Positions 44,154 to 56,600 of a stretch of 64,000 nt of DNA are shown piece after piece. Numbering within the stretch: the first letter of the stretch is position 1; each line of letters starts with the position of its first letter. Source of the DNA: Dimargaris cristalligena (lineage: Eukaryota; Kickxellomycota; Dimargaritomycetes; Dimargaritales; Dimargaritaceae); assembly GCA_027576995.1 (NCBI GenBank), contig JANBQC010000010.1, positions 81,614 to 145,613 of the forward strand, in the 5' to 3' direction. The position numbers and the translations under genes were made by a program. The notes below the pieces were generated by a model that was given only the letters and a program-made list of their open reading frames with translations, searched no databases and was not told the DNA's origin.

Positions 44154-47100
44154 CTTACTGGCTAGTTATAGTATCGAACGGGACTAATCTGCCTGTACAT
44201 CAGTTACTTGATAAGGCCACCTTCCAGTGGGTTATCAACCCTCCCTCCTCTGGAAAGTTCTTGGGTTACGGCTACGGGTTAATGGGCTAGATTCAAAGAT
44301 CCCCCAACCGTATGGGAGGGGGGGATCGCATCTCCTCACAATATAGGGATATAAATCGAGCAGTTCTTATTATTTATTTACATTTGACGAATCCCCGATC
44401 CGACAGTTTTTGTTGTTCCTAGCCCACACCCTGACCTCTTTGTTCCCTTGGGAATACGTATCTATCTATATTAATCGTTTTCCCATGTGTAATTTTCTCC
44501 ATAAATAAGATTTTCCGTCACAACACTATAATAGGCGTGGCGGTTGCAATTGCGCGCGCGTGTTTGTTCACCAATAAATACAAGGAGTGCTCATGGTTCA
44601 CTTGGGTCACCCAAGGAACTGCAGGCTACGGCGGAGGCTAGAAGAGCGATGGAAGGGATTGGGGAGGACTTATGGTTCAACCGAATAGCGTGTTATCTAT
44701 TTTGTCCGCTTATATTTTCAACCGAGTTGTGAAATGGCAGTCCGTATTAATCGCCCGGTGTCTCATCCAAATTCCCATTCTACAGTCCAGGTTAGGATCT
44801 TTTGGCAATGCATAGGGATATACAAGTTGGGTATGGCCAAACAAATAAAGGCGGCTGAATAATGGCATCTGCGGCGAACTTAGCTGAGCGCCAACTAGGA
44901 GCATAGAAATGGTATCCCAAACGGCTCTCAATAGATAGTTTAACAGACCAAGGAACACTGTACCTAGTAAACCGCAGTTTAAAATGGCCGGATGGACATG
45001 TGCGAAACCTTCTATATCCAGCATTTGGTACGACGACCAGTGGCCACTGAATAATTAATCCAGTGTGGTTATGACGTGGTGGCTACTTGTTGAAGTTGGT
45101 AGTGGTTGAGGGAGGGGGTGGTGGTGGTGGTGATGGTATACTCATCCCCACATGGACGACTTCATTCCCAGTACCCGCTACATTTGGAGTCGCCCATGGG
45201 ACACGCCAACAACCACGATACGGTAGTTTAGCCATGGCCCAAGCGGACCAGCGATGTCACCGGTTACTATTGTTGGACGGGTTAGGCGGACAATCCCACC
45301 GCCCCCATACACTCGCTGGTTGTGGGAGTGCAGAGGGGGAAGGAGGCTACGAGGTTTCGCCTTTTTTTTGAGAGAGGGATGGGTGGGCGGGTGAATCCTC
45401 CCGAGCGGGCGTGTGCTCAGCTGTTGGTCAATTCGGTGGGTTCTTGGGCCAAATTAGCGGTGGCCCAAACTGATAACCTTGGCAAAGTTTTCAAGGCGGG
45501 TGGGGTGGGACAATGATGTACCAAATTGACAGGCCCCGGCCACACTGGGTTATGAGTATCGTGTTGCTCTTCATTACCAGTCGTTATATACTCCAAGTCG
45601 TATGCGCTAATGAACGGGGAAAATATGAGGGTGCGTGTGTGTATGTAGAAAGGGGAGGGGGCCAAGGTGGTGGATACCCTCCTTTTTTGTCTGCTGCACC
45701 CTATACTTGGTCCATCCCCACTCGCCGCGCTTTTCTCACTTCGAAATTAGAAATCTACCGACACGCCGGGAGTCCCCTTCCTTCCTTCCCTCCTCCTCCC
45801 CCCTGCCGCCCCCACTTTTTTCTCCATCATCCCGCTATACCTTCCCATCCCCCTAATTTAAGCAAGCCTTCCCGGCTTGCCACCCTCCTTTTCATTTCTA
45901 CTCTATTCACTCCCCTTGGCGCAGGTTGCGATCGGTTGCAACCCGCGACAGCTGGCCCATTCTACATTCAGGGGCGCCATTCACACTCAATACTCCCCCT
46001 CCCCTCCTCCATTTTTATCCCGATGGCTTCATGGAGTTCGTCGGTTAGGTTAATATACACCCAAGATCGCTGGGTGATTTGTTCGTTTGCGATGGGCACC
46101 GAATAGGAAAATTCATCTATCGGGGTAACGTGATGAGCCACGGTCGTTCTGCATTGCACCAGCTCAGGTGAGAGCGATGCGATAAAGTGGCAGGTCAAAA
46201 AGGGTTTGCTACAACTCAGTGGAATGGCGTACCCGGAACCTCACTGCCCCCTCCCCCCTGTATCCAGGAGGGTCAGTTGGGATGGTCGTTACTCAGTGGT
46301 GACTACAATACGTGCGGCTAGCCTCGGGGGATTGTAGCTGGTGTGGGCTACATGCTGAAAATACCGACTGTCCGTAAACCAAGCCACTGACCTTTCATTA
46401 ATGATTGAGTTGACAGGGGCCTTGTCCTTAGCCCCCGATACAAGTGTCCTGGTCCAGCTAGGTATAGCTTGATATTCCCCGAGACGTCATTCGGGCGAAT
46501 TCTCCCCTTTCCTGGTAGCCCATACCCATGTTCGGGACTAACAACGTTTGCTGAGCGAAGTCCACAAGTTTTACTAGGCTTGCTCAGTGTGGGGTGTTCG
46601 TGACCTACATGATCAACTTTTAGATATACCGAACATCCCTATAGACGCCAACAACAACTAAGTAGTTCATATTCCACGTACTCCGGTATTCAGGGTCTAT
46701 CTGAGCGGGAAGCTAGAGCCGCCGAGGGGGGTGGTATGCGACAGGGACCTGCTAGTGGTTACCAGCCATATTTCATACTGTTTAAACATATGGGTGTTTA
46801 TGCGATATTAGTTTAGCTTAATGTTCCTATAGAGCGCAGTCCTTATTCAACGGTGAAAACCGAATATAGTACATTGAATTTCTGCCGGTTTGTCCAACGA
46901 CAGGGGGGGGGGGATTGTCGTGAAGGATAGCCGGATACTATTATTAAATGGTCGGTGTTTTTGGGCTAGGTGAACTAGTCTACCCTGGTCGATCATTGCA
47001 ATGCCACGCCCTTTGTTCCTGATATGTCAATCATAGAGAAATGCAAATATCCGCTCTGTTCATACCAAACGCATCAACCACAGAGCGCCTTTACCATTCT

Positions 47101-50100
47101 TGACCATGGCCCCTGTCAGGGCGGGCCCACGCAGTCTACCGGGTGTATAGGTACGCACATTGTTAAGTTTAAGACTGGTGCTTTGTGGGACAGGTTAGAT
47201 TAGGTTGAACAGAAGGGCGGGGGAACTCCCATTTGAATATCACACTTGGACTATAGCGACCTCACCACTCCTCTATAGCATGCCGGTAGGAAAACAGGAT
47301 GTCACCAAAATACTACTGCTAAAGACCCGAGAAATCCAACGTATAAGAGTAGCAATTCATTAGGTTAAATCATTTTATGCAAAAATCTCAGTGCACCCTT
47401 TCCTCACGTACGTTAATCTATAGAATACCGACCTCAGGCTACCAATCTGCTGACCATTCATCTCCCCATTTGCAATCCAAAAACAGGCACGGGATGCGCG
47501 TTAATCACAGATATCTACCAGATTTCCCTTGTAAGTCTACCAAAGTGCTATCTTGGATATGCCTCTGTGATAGTTCCCAAAAATAACCGCCTCTTCTACA
47601 TTGGGACATGTCGTTCATTGGGTAAGGTAGGTGAGGGCCCTTTGGTGTATTGGTATTTATTTTCGGGGTGGCTGTGAATTCATGTACCCCAGACATGGTC
47701 CACGTTGGTATTAAACCGTAGGTTCGGATTACTGGATTGGACGTAGTCCTTACCGCTGGCACCCCAATTATTGGTCAGAGCCTCGAGACTACAAAACTAA
47801 AAGCAGGTATAGGGCTGATGGCGATGGTCACGAATGTCAGAAGTAACCAACCTGCGACGCTACCAAATTGGCCGCACCGGTGAACCATAGGGCACTGTCC
47901 TCCGCTCCCCAGCCACATCGGCATCTTGATCACTACTTCCCTAATTAGGTTAATTTGGAAAAATTGGGCCATCGTTTTAATATAGCAGTAAACAGATATC
48001 AGCCAGTGTCTGATCCTTGGCGGATTAACAATATGGAGAAAATTAGGGCATATCCCACCAAGGATAGCCTTAGCTGCAAGTTCCATATAAATATGGAATA
48101 TATGAAAACGAGATCAGTCGCACCCCCTTTCCATTCTCCATAACTTTGAACCCCCTGTCGTTCTTTCTGGAGGTGGCTGTCAAACTATGTAAATGGATAA
48201 ACATTCCCTGACGCCTGCCCCTAGGTAATCTGTCCATAAAAGAGTTTGATAATTAGAGATGTGCTGATCTTAGGCTATATTCTACAGTGATGTGGAATGA
48301 TTTCTGGGATTTCCCTAGGGCTCGTCGATGGGTCTGCAGGCTATCGGGGCGGAGAAGGGCTAAGATATAGATCTTCTAATAGTATATATAATTTGGGGAA
48401 GTGTACTAATACGGCTAGAGTTATGGATTTCCATCCCCGTCTGCTGTATTTCCATGTGTGGGACTAGGTCCCTTATAAATTATTATAGATTCTCAACCAT
48501 CTTCACAAGTCAGGTGTTATATGAGCCTCCGAATCACACTCTTTACTATTTTAAATATACGCATTAGTGTGGATAGGTATGTATTCCACTATCCTTCTAA
48601 TAAAGCGAGAGGTCCCCAAAGGGGTACTAGGCACACGGATTGACCAGGCTCGTATCTTCTGACGTAATTGTCCGGATAAGGGGGTCTACTAGCCAAAAAT
48701 ACGCGCTGGGAGTTCACTAGGGAATAGTCGGCTGACTGGCTAGATACGGAAGTATTCCGTATCTCGGATATAGGGAGAGTATATAAGTATTGGGGGGTTA
48801 TATTACGGTAAATACAAAATATTACACACACCCAAGCAATCTAACCCTGCGAAAAAAGGACGAGAAGCGTATGTTCAGGTGCGAATGCATACCTATCTAA
48901 TTGACCACTGCTTGGTGAATCAGGCGAGGAAATTATAATTTTGGTAGGTTTTATCGGTACGGTTTAGTTTATTTTGTTGAAGGGCTCGTAGTTGAGATCC
49001 ATTGTTACCGATAGTTCTATTTTTTTTGTTGGAAATTTAAAAGTACACGGGGTGACCAGGCGAGGTTCTTGCACAAAATGACCCATTCGCACTTCCCGTG
49101 TGCAGCATCCAGACTAACTTACGTGAACGTCTTTAAAAGTGACCGGATATGGCAAGCCCCTTAGAATACGTAACTTCGTCCGATTGTCACGGGAGAAGTG
49201 GCAAAAGTGGCTCAGAGAGCACATCTTCGTGGGTCATTATAGGGTAGTCTAATCGTCAATTTATTGGGGGGGGAGTGCTTTATGCCTTTTTGGGACCTAT
49301 TGGCCGACTATCGTGTCCCCCCTATCCTCCCCATGTGCGGAATAAACATATGGTCATCGGTTCAACAACCTCCGGTGGTTGCCAAACATTAGCAGCATTT
49401 TTTTTGTTGAAAAATGGCCGATAATAAGGCCGTCGACTTGAAGTGAATCCTCCAATCCGGATAAAATATTAAATACCCCAGATCCTTCAAAATCGGGGAC
49501 ATCGGCAGTCCTCGGATCAGGGCAATCGGAGTGGTCGGATACATGTACACTTATGCGGTTACTCTACAGGGTTACTGTAGCTCCGGAAGAGCGAGAATAA
49601 GACAAGGGTGGGGAGGGGGAAATCATTCTTTTGGGCTAAATCTGTTTTTGGAGCGGGCGATGATGCAAATCGTAAGCTAGGGACACTATGGGCGCCCAAT
49701 CGCTATTAACCCGGATGTTAATCGCCCAGAGGACAGAAATCAGTGGGTCAGTGGCCAGATTCATCGGGCCCAGCAGGAACGCAATATCTAGATTTTTAGT
49801 TTACGGGAATAGAAAAGGGAGAGGGGACGAACCGGGCAAATCTGGTAATAACAAAGGGGAATACGTGGATTTATTAGGATTGGCTCAAGCGGAGGGCAGA
49901 GGAACTATACAGGGGGTGGGCAAATTGGAGTAGCGGGACGCCTACGTACTATTAAAAGTACGTATCTGGGAAGGTCATTTTTGGATTTTCGTGGTCGTAT
50001 CTACCTATCTCTTACATTTTGATATACCTTGGCCATAGCTATTTGGGTGTGTGCTTTCGAGCGCATGCTCCCCCCAGACATTAATCGACGTGGGGAGACA

Positions 50101-52313
50101 TCGAAGAGATGTTTATTCATGTGTCCAAATATAAGGATTATATAAAAATTATCCAGGAATGATGGACTATAGTGGCCCTTAAAAGGGAAATCGTAGAATA
50201 CCCTGGGTGCCTTATAATTTAGGTAGAGTGGTAAGGTGAACCCCGCTGTCGCAAGATGGCCATAGCTTAAAGCCCCGACAGGACTGCAAATATATGATGC
50301 TCGCGAATTCGAAGCTTCTATAGTCCCAATTAATTATGCAAGCAAAAAGTAGGGGAAAGGCGTCATGCAATGACGAACGACAAAAAAAACTATGAAAAGC
50401 AGCGACCCCGCCGAGTCGAGGAAGCTGCTTGGTATACTGGCTTTTTCTTGTTGATGCGGGGCCTTTCTGAGCCATATTGCCTATAAACCACACACTATGT
50501 GGAGCCCAAACCTCTTCGATGACGCCATATTGCATTTCACATTTAAGTATCCAAGAGGGGGGTTAGAAATGGCAAAAAGTATGCCTAAATACATACAGTA
50601 AGTCTGTTTTGGCCAACTAGGTGCAGCAAGGATCGGGCCCGAAGAACCAGGGCCACCCCCCTTCGACTTTACCCTATATACAATATTTAAATCTGCTGGA
50701 CATAATGGGGACAGTCCTCCTCTACCCACTCACTCATAAAATGGACCGGACAATCGGGGCCAAGAACTGAAAACCCTGATTAGCATAACCAAGTGGCTGC
50801 AAACCCTCTCACCCCATCAGGTTCATGCAGTTGGGCTTGGCCTATTGAATGGGGGAGAGAGGGAGGAGAAAGGGGGGGTTCTGGATAGGGCGGGCAGTTC
50901 CTAAAAATGGTGAAACATAGCTAGGGGAAATACACTCGAGTGCGAAAACCGTACCGATGCTGGAAGGGTGGCGGCGGCGACCAGCTGGCTAGCCATCGAG
51001 CAAATAGAACTAATGGACACGATGAGCCCGTCCCAGGTGAACTATAAGGGGGTCTGTGTGTCACTGGAGAACCAGGCAGATAACGCTGGAAGAGGGAGGA
51101 TGCAAAGAAAATAAGGAGCGAGCGAACTGTGAGGAAGGAGGGTTACTTGGGGTTCATCAGGAAAACCCAAAAATATTGGATATAAGGAAATTGTCCGAAA
51201 CTCTTCCAATGTGACCCTAACCGATTATTCTATTACTGTAGTTTCTCAACCCTTAAGGGCCAGCAGAGTTACTTACATGCTGACAGGAAAAATAAGCAAT
51301 CCATGTTGGCCGTAATAAAGACACTTAAAGTGACCGGGGTTAATGTGGGAGAATGTAAATGTATGTAAGTTGAACGTGCGGCCTCGATCTTGGCCGAGAT
51401 ACCCCTTGGCATTCGGCTACCGTATAGATGAAAGAGAGTATAGGGTTAGCTGGCACAGCTCTCGCTTGGGGGAGGGGAGCAGTTTTTCTCGTCCAAGGAA
51501 CCATCACCTGCCTGTTCTTCTTTCTCGGGTATCTATTTTAATGATTATAAAATGCTATTCAACCATTGGTATTCATCACCCAGTTACACCCCAATTGCCG
51601 GACTTGTGCCTCGTTGGCTAGAGCCTTATCATGAAATCCTAGTACCCAGCTCAACTCAGCCAATGGGAACATGTGGATTGAGGCGTGGCTATAATCAAAC
51701 TCAGGTGCCAAGGGTCTCCGCCATTTGATAACAAGTTCCTGCGACCATACCTTGCCCTAGTAAAGTTAAACTATCGAACCTTTGTCCCGCCGTAGGTCTT
51801 CAAGCAAACCATCCTCCCTCCAGCGCCAGTCTCCTTCCCAGGGCCTATTTTAGCGCATTATTATTATAGACATCAGTTTAATAGTCGAAATCTAATTCAA
51901 ATGGAAAGGAGGGGGAGGGCTTGGTGGACAGGTAACAGTAGCCGTGTAGATTAAGAATGGGCCCGCTCGTCCTCCCTCGATAATTAGGGGAGGAGGCGGC
52001 TGATGCATTATCTATAAAGGAGGGAGGGTACCCTTGATTAGTAAGGTCCCCCTTTCCTTACAATCCCCCACCCCCATTTTTCCCCAATGATCAATGAGGG
52101 GGGTGGCAAACCCATACTAACTTGATTGTCCCCACAGTTTGGAACCTTGGTCACTCTTTTCCCTCATCACTGCCACCCTTCCCTTTCCCGCTCATTTGGG
52201 ATTGCAGTTAACGGGGCTAGTTTGGAGCAAGGTCTCCAATCTAATATACACTCCACCCAACACATTAAGATTTAAAGGATTTTTGGGCTGTACATCCTCT
52301 GTCTCCCCTCCAA

Positions 52314-52322
52314 TATATAAAG
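52314..52322 (+). promoter_or_regulatory. TATA-like box upstream of C2H2 gene
   Basis: TATATAAAG followed by CCCCC, about 285 bp before the start codon at the head of a CT-rich leader. Its arrangement resembles the TATAAAAGCCCC upstream of the flippase gene. Confidence 0.35.
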
Positions 52323-52601
52323 CCCCCACCATTCCTTCCCTATCGTTAAAAAACCATCAGGCTTTTCTATATTTCATTGGTTGTCGCTTTAACTCATTCT
52401 TTTGCTCCGCTTTGCTCCTTGCGTTGGCTCCCAGCTCCTTTCTTCCCTCCCCAAGCTACTAGTTCAAAACCCGGCTATTCAACCCAACCACTTAGTGGTC
52501 GCTCTGTATAGTTTGCCTCGGCTGTATCCCTTATCTTGGTAATTCCACTCCCGACCCAACTCTCACTCCCGTTCCCACTTTATCTCTATACACCTATCAC
52601 C

Positions 52602-53678
52602 ATGGATATCCACACTCTGTTGAATGATACCGAGACCTTTTCCCCGGTCGAATCGCCCGGGGGGTCCCCCCAACTCAGCCCTCTGGTGGACGATGATCTC
52701 TCCGAGGACAGTATATCACCTCCCCTGTCCCCTGGGGGCCTGGATAACGTGGAACGTCCGTACATCTGCGCCTGGTCGACTTGTCAAAAGGCATTTGCCC
52801 GCAAGTCGGACCTTATGCGCCATCGTCGGATACACACTGGGGAGCGACCCTACCCCTGTGACTGGCCCAATTGCGGAAAACGCTTCATCCAGCGATCGGC
52901 CCTCACTGTCCACTACCGCACCCACACCGGGGAACGCCCGCATACTTGTGATTTTTGCAACAAAAACTTCAGTGACTCGTCGTCCCTGGCACGCCACCGT
53001 CGTACCCACACCGGGAAGCGGCCGTATGCCTGTGACCATCTCGGATGCGGTCGCACCTTTACCCGGCGGACCACTTTGACGAAACACCAGCTCTTGCACT
53101 CGGACCCGGCCCGTGCCTTCCCCGCGACCGCCTCCATGCCATCGCCCCCGAGTCACTCCGCTCCTCCCTCGCCTCCCACCAACCATCCTTCCGCTTCGTC
53201 GTCTCCGAATATGCCCTACGTGATTTCCCCCCCGATGTCGGCGCATTCGTCCCCCACCGATATCTCCCGATGCTCATCTCACGTGTCGTCGCCCCCGTGC
53301 CATGGTAGTGACCCGCACCACCCCTATCACGCCGCCTCCCTGGCCCTGCCCTCCATTAGGTCGCATCCGACCCCCTCTCGCTATTACCAAGTCTCCCCCA
53401 TTTCGAGCCGTGGTCTCCGCCCAGCTCCCTACTCCATCCCACAGGGATCCCCCCCTTCCCCCGCGGCTATGTTTCGCCCTTCTTCCTCTTCGACCCATTC
53501 CGCCTCCCTTCCCTATCCTATCCCTGGCAAATCCGATTGTTTAACTGGATCGAATTCCTTCCCCGTCTTGCCCAGTTCTTCCCATACCTTTAAGTCCCGG
53601 TCACCCTTCCAAGACCATCCTCCCTGCCTCCCTGTATCCTTTCACGCCCCGGCCAATCGCTCGTACGGCCTATGTTAA
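52602..53678 (+). CDS. C2H2 zinc-finger transcription factor, four fingers
   Basis: Predicted nuclear DNA-binding regulator, 358 aa, single exon. The ATG at 52602 (CACCATGG) was chosen over an upstream non-ATG extension. The N-terminal 50 residues are Ser/Pro/Asp-rich, like an activation region. Four tandem C2H2 fingers follow at about 53-170, each with a recognisable [12 protein letters not shown] linker: [41 protein letters not shown] and [10 protein letters not shown]. Fingers 1, 2 and 4 have the CX4C spacing and finger 3 has CX2C. The 190-residue C-terminal half is Ser/Pro-rich and low in complexity. The [20 protein letters not shown] block is common in fungal C2H2 regulators, but I cannot name the orthologue. 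It stands alone between two gene-poor stretches. Confidence 0.93.
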   Translation: MDIHTLLNDTETFSPVESPGGSPQLSPLVDDDLSEDSISPPLSPGGLDNVERPYICAWSTCQKAFARKSDLMRHRRIHTGERPYPCDWPNCGKRFIQRSALTVHYRTHTGERPHTCDFCNKNFSDSSSLARHRRTHTGKRPYACDHLGCGRTFTRRTTLTKHQLLHSDPARAFPATASMPSPPSHSAPPSPPTNHPSASSSPNMPYVISPPMSAHSSPTDISRCSSHVSSPPCHGSDPHHPYHAASLALPSIRSHPTPSRYYQVSPISSRGLRPAPYSIPQGSPPSPAAMFRPSSSSTHSASLPYPIPGKSDCLTGSNSFPVLPSSSHTFKSRSPFQDHPPCLPVSFHAPANRSYGLC

Positions 53679-56600
53679 ATCCCATACACCTTTGTAGTCC
53701 TTGGATATTCCGTAGTATTATTTTTCTTTTTACCCTTGTTAACCCACCACCTTGTGTAGGTGAGATTCCCTAGGGCGCGGACACCGTCCTCCCCCTTGTA
53801 ATTTTATAACGCTTATTATATGCCACGTTAGCATTGCTTGTCGTAAATCACCCAAGCCAACCAGTATTCCACCTGTCCCATGTATTACAATCTTTCAGCC
53901 CTGTTGCATATCCTCCGGCTCCCACTCTCTCTCTCATACTGTAAAATTAACTCTCGTTTATGATTAGTACCTCTCCTATTCCAAGTACCCTCCCCCGTCG
54001 GTCTGTGGTCGCCCACTGGATGCCATACCGTAATGATAGCTCAATAAAATTGAAATTACACTTAACCTGCTGATTACATTAAGCTTGCCTGTTGTGCACC
54101 ATCGTGAATCATTTTATTCGACTACCCACATGACAAGTCGGTGATTATAGCATGAGGTCAATACGGAGGGTGTTAGTGCTGAAGAGGGCACCCGTACTCC
54201 TTAGGCCCATCCTCTGCTGCAGTGGGCGATGGGGATGTCATCGCCTTCTTGGCTAATTGTTACTCATCCAATTCCACCCTGGTGATAAATAAAAAACAGA
54301 TATTTAGGTGCCCAGGTCCTATGCAATAAACCCCCACACAAGGATTCTAATAGTGCCCCCGTCTCATTTGAAAATCCACCGTTTCCCATCATTCTATGGG
54401 CAATGAAATGGCCTTAACCAGCAACTTATAGTCGTGCCGCTGTAGGCTCGGCAGTACCAACATGTGGGGAGGTTGTTGATATGTGGCGGTGAGTATACTT
54501 ACAAATGTACGTTTTAGGGGTAGCTGCTGCTTGGTTACGTCTAATATCAAAGACAGTACATAAGCGGGTACAGAATGCACAGTGGGAATTTCCCCCGAAG
54601 GATTTTAAACAGATATCGAGGATTGATAATGACGGGGCAGTCTATGGGATATTACTCGGAGTCCATACTATTCGATGTTCTATTGATAGAATACATATAC
54701 ACTGAAGTCGAATGTACTAGTAGGCTGGGCCGCATTATTTCTATTTGAAAATGGCATTGGTTCCAATGGCTGAAACAACCCATCATCTCCACCTCCTTCT
54801 CCGCTGCCGCCATATTCATTACCGCGGGTGCAAGTACACATGCCATCATGCCCTTGTCCCCGTCCTTTCGTAGAAACGTGTGATCCTTCGTTGAAACCCC
54901 ATGGCCATGGTCTAGGAGGATCAAATGTAGAAATTCAACCATGGTTATTGGCGAATCGAGCTAAACCATTCCCTCGCAAGTCACGCTACTTTTCATAAAA
55001 TTAGGTGAAAGGCTGCAACACATCGAAATAATCAATTTTTATCCACAGTTTAGTCGCCTCCTCCTTTTAACGGCGGCTGTCCGGAGTTGGGCTCATTTCA
55101 TAACAGGCCACTGTTACTTGCATCCACACCTCATCCTACCGCCATTCCTCCCTCCTTCGTGTTATCCCTCCCACTTCCCTCCCCTATATCCTATTTAGAG
55201 CCGCAGTGTGCGTCACGGCCTAGGTCGGTGACTATGATGGACCGGAGCCAATCCCAAATAGGAAATGAAAAGTAACCTGGAATTGACTAAAGGGGTAGTC
55301 GGTCTGAACCGATGAGGAGGGGGTGAGGAATTCAGGTTATAAAAAAAACTGGTGAACGCCACTATAGGACTGAAGGGGAGAGGGGGGAGGACACTGGCCA
55401 GCGCTTATTCTGATTTGGTCGGATGGTAAGGGGCCTACGTGGGAGTGCATCGAGATTGTAGCAGGGGAATGACTGGTTTGTTGATGGGCTGGGAATACTT
55501 GGCCTGTGTGGTAATGTACGTGCACGGCAATCAGGGGTCAGGTAGGTCGGCTAGCGTTGGGCTATGGCCAACCGACTTGGGTGGAGGGGGCAAGGCTTGG
55601 TCACTGGGACCTCGGGAGACTGGCTAATGAGCCGCGTGAGCCCAAATCAACGTTTCTAAATAGAAAGCGCCATCATTGTAGACTGTAATAAACCCAGTAG
55701 TTTGTCCATGGGAGTTACCATGCCTGGTAATAATCCAGTATACCTGCGGATTGGATATTAGTCTCACACCCACCCCCTATTAACATGCTGTACATGCGAC
55801 GGTAGGGAAAGAATGGCTTCCCGTATTAGCTGCTCTACATTGTTTAATTTTGGAACCACCAACCGGTTACATGTATCCTTCAGTCCTTTCCCGCCAAAAG
55901 TATCAGTCCTTGCTCATGGCCGACCAGTCTCCTCTACGAGTCGCCCAAACAATGGCCAAGTGGTCCGGAACTAGTCACGACTGGCCCAATCGGAGTTACC
56001 GAGCCAAGCTACTGAATGGCATGGGCAGACTGGGGCACCGAAGCAACTGTGATGAGAGGGGGGGACTGCCTACTCCACCCAGCAGTGTAGTTCATTCGCC
56101 ACCTCATTACATTTCGGCCGAATATTCATAGATGTTCAGAGTGTCAGGCGAAAGCTATGCATTCGAAGGCGTCGTGTCGGATATAGCCGTACCTTGAGGA
56201 TTTCCGCCCGCAACCCAATCGCAGTGGCGTCCAAGTAAAACTATCGACCATGTGGTTTATGCCCAACGATACTCCGCTTTATTGGAAGCCCCCACTTTTC
56301 TAATCTTTCTCGATCCCGATTATAACCAGAAAGATCAACTTGGGGGGGGGATTCCATGGACAGGTGCAACTTAATCCCCACAACACCCCCCCACGTATCA
56401 ATAAGTGGGGCAAATAGCACCGAGTTTCCACCACATTCTTCCGGCACTACTAAAAAAAGCCACGAGAACGCACCATTCTTCCCTGAGGTGACTTAAATTA
56501 AATGACGTCGTTAGGTTGACACGTCCGCCAAATGAAATCGCGACAACCGACATACGTTGGGTCGATTGGCGATGGGGAAGGTTACGGCTTGCCATCTCCG

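Larger units (their letters stand above)
38739..52601. other. 13.9-kb gene-poor stretch
   Basis: I find no gene that I can defend. Long ORFs such as 40297-40707 and 45513-46106 have no recognisable motif and lack the GC-ending codon bias of the real genes. A two-exon candidate at 43862-44153 is listed separately. I looked for reverse transcriptase, integrase, transposase and tRNA signatures and saw none. Homopolymer G runs occur near 43475 and 46903. The last 450 bp (52150-52600) is CT-rich and serves the C2H2 gene. Confidence 0.5.

Noticed and set aside
45513..46106. 197-aa open frame
   Set aside because: Pro/Phe/His-rich reading through CT-rich DNA; composition reflects the DNA bias rather than coding selection.
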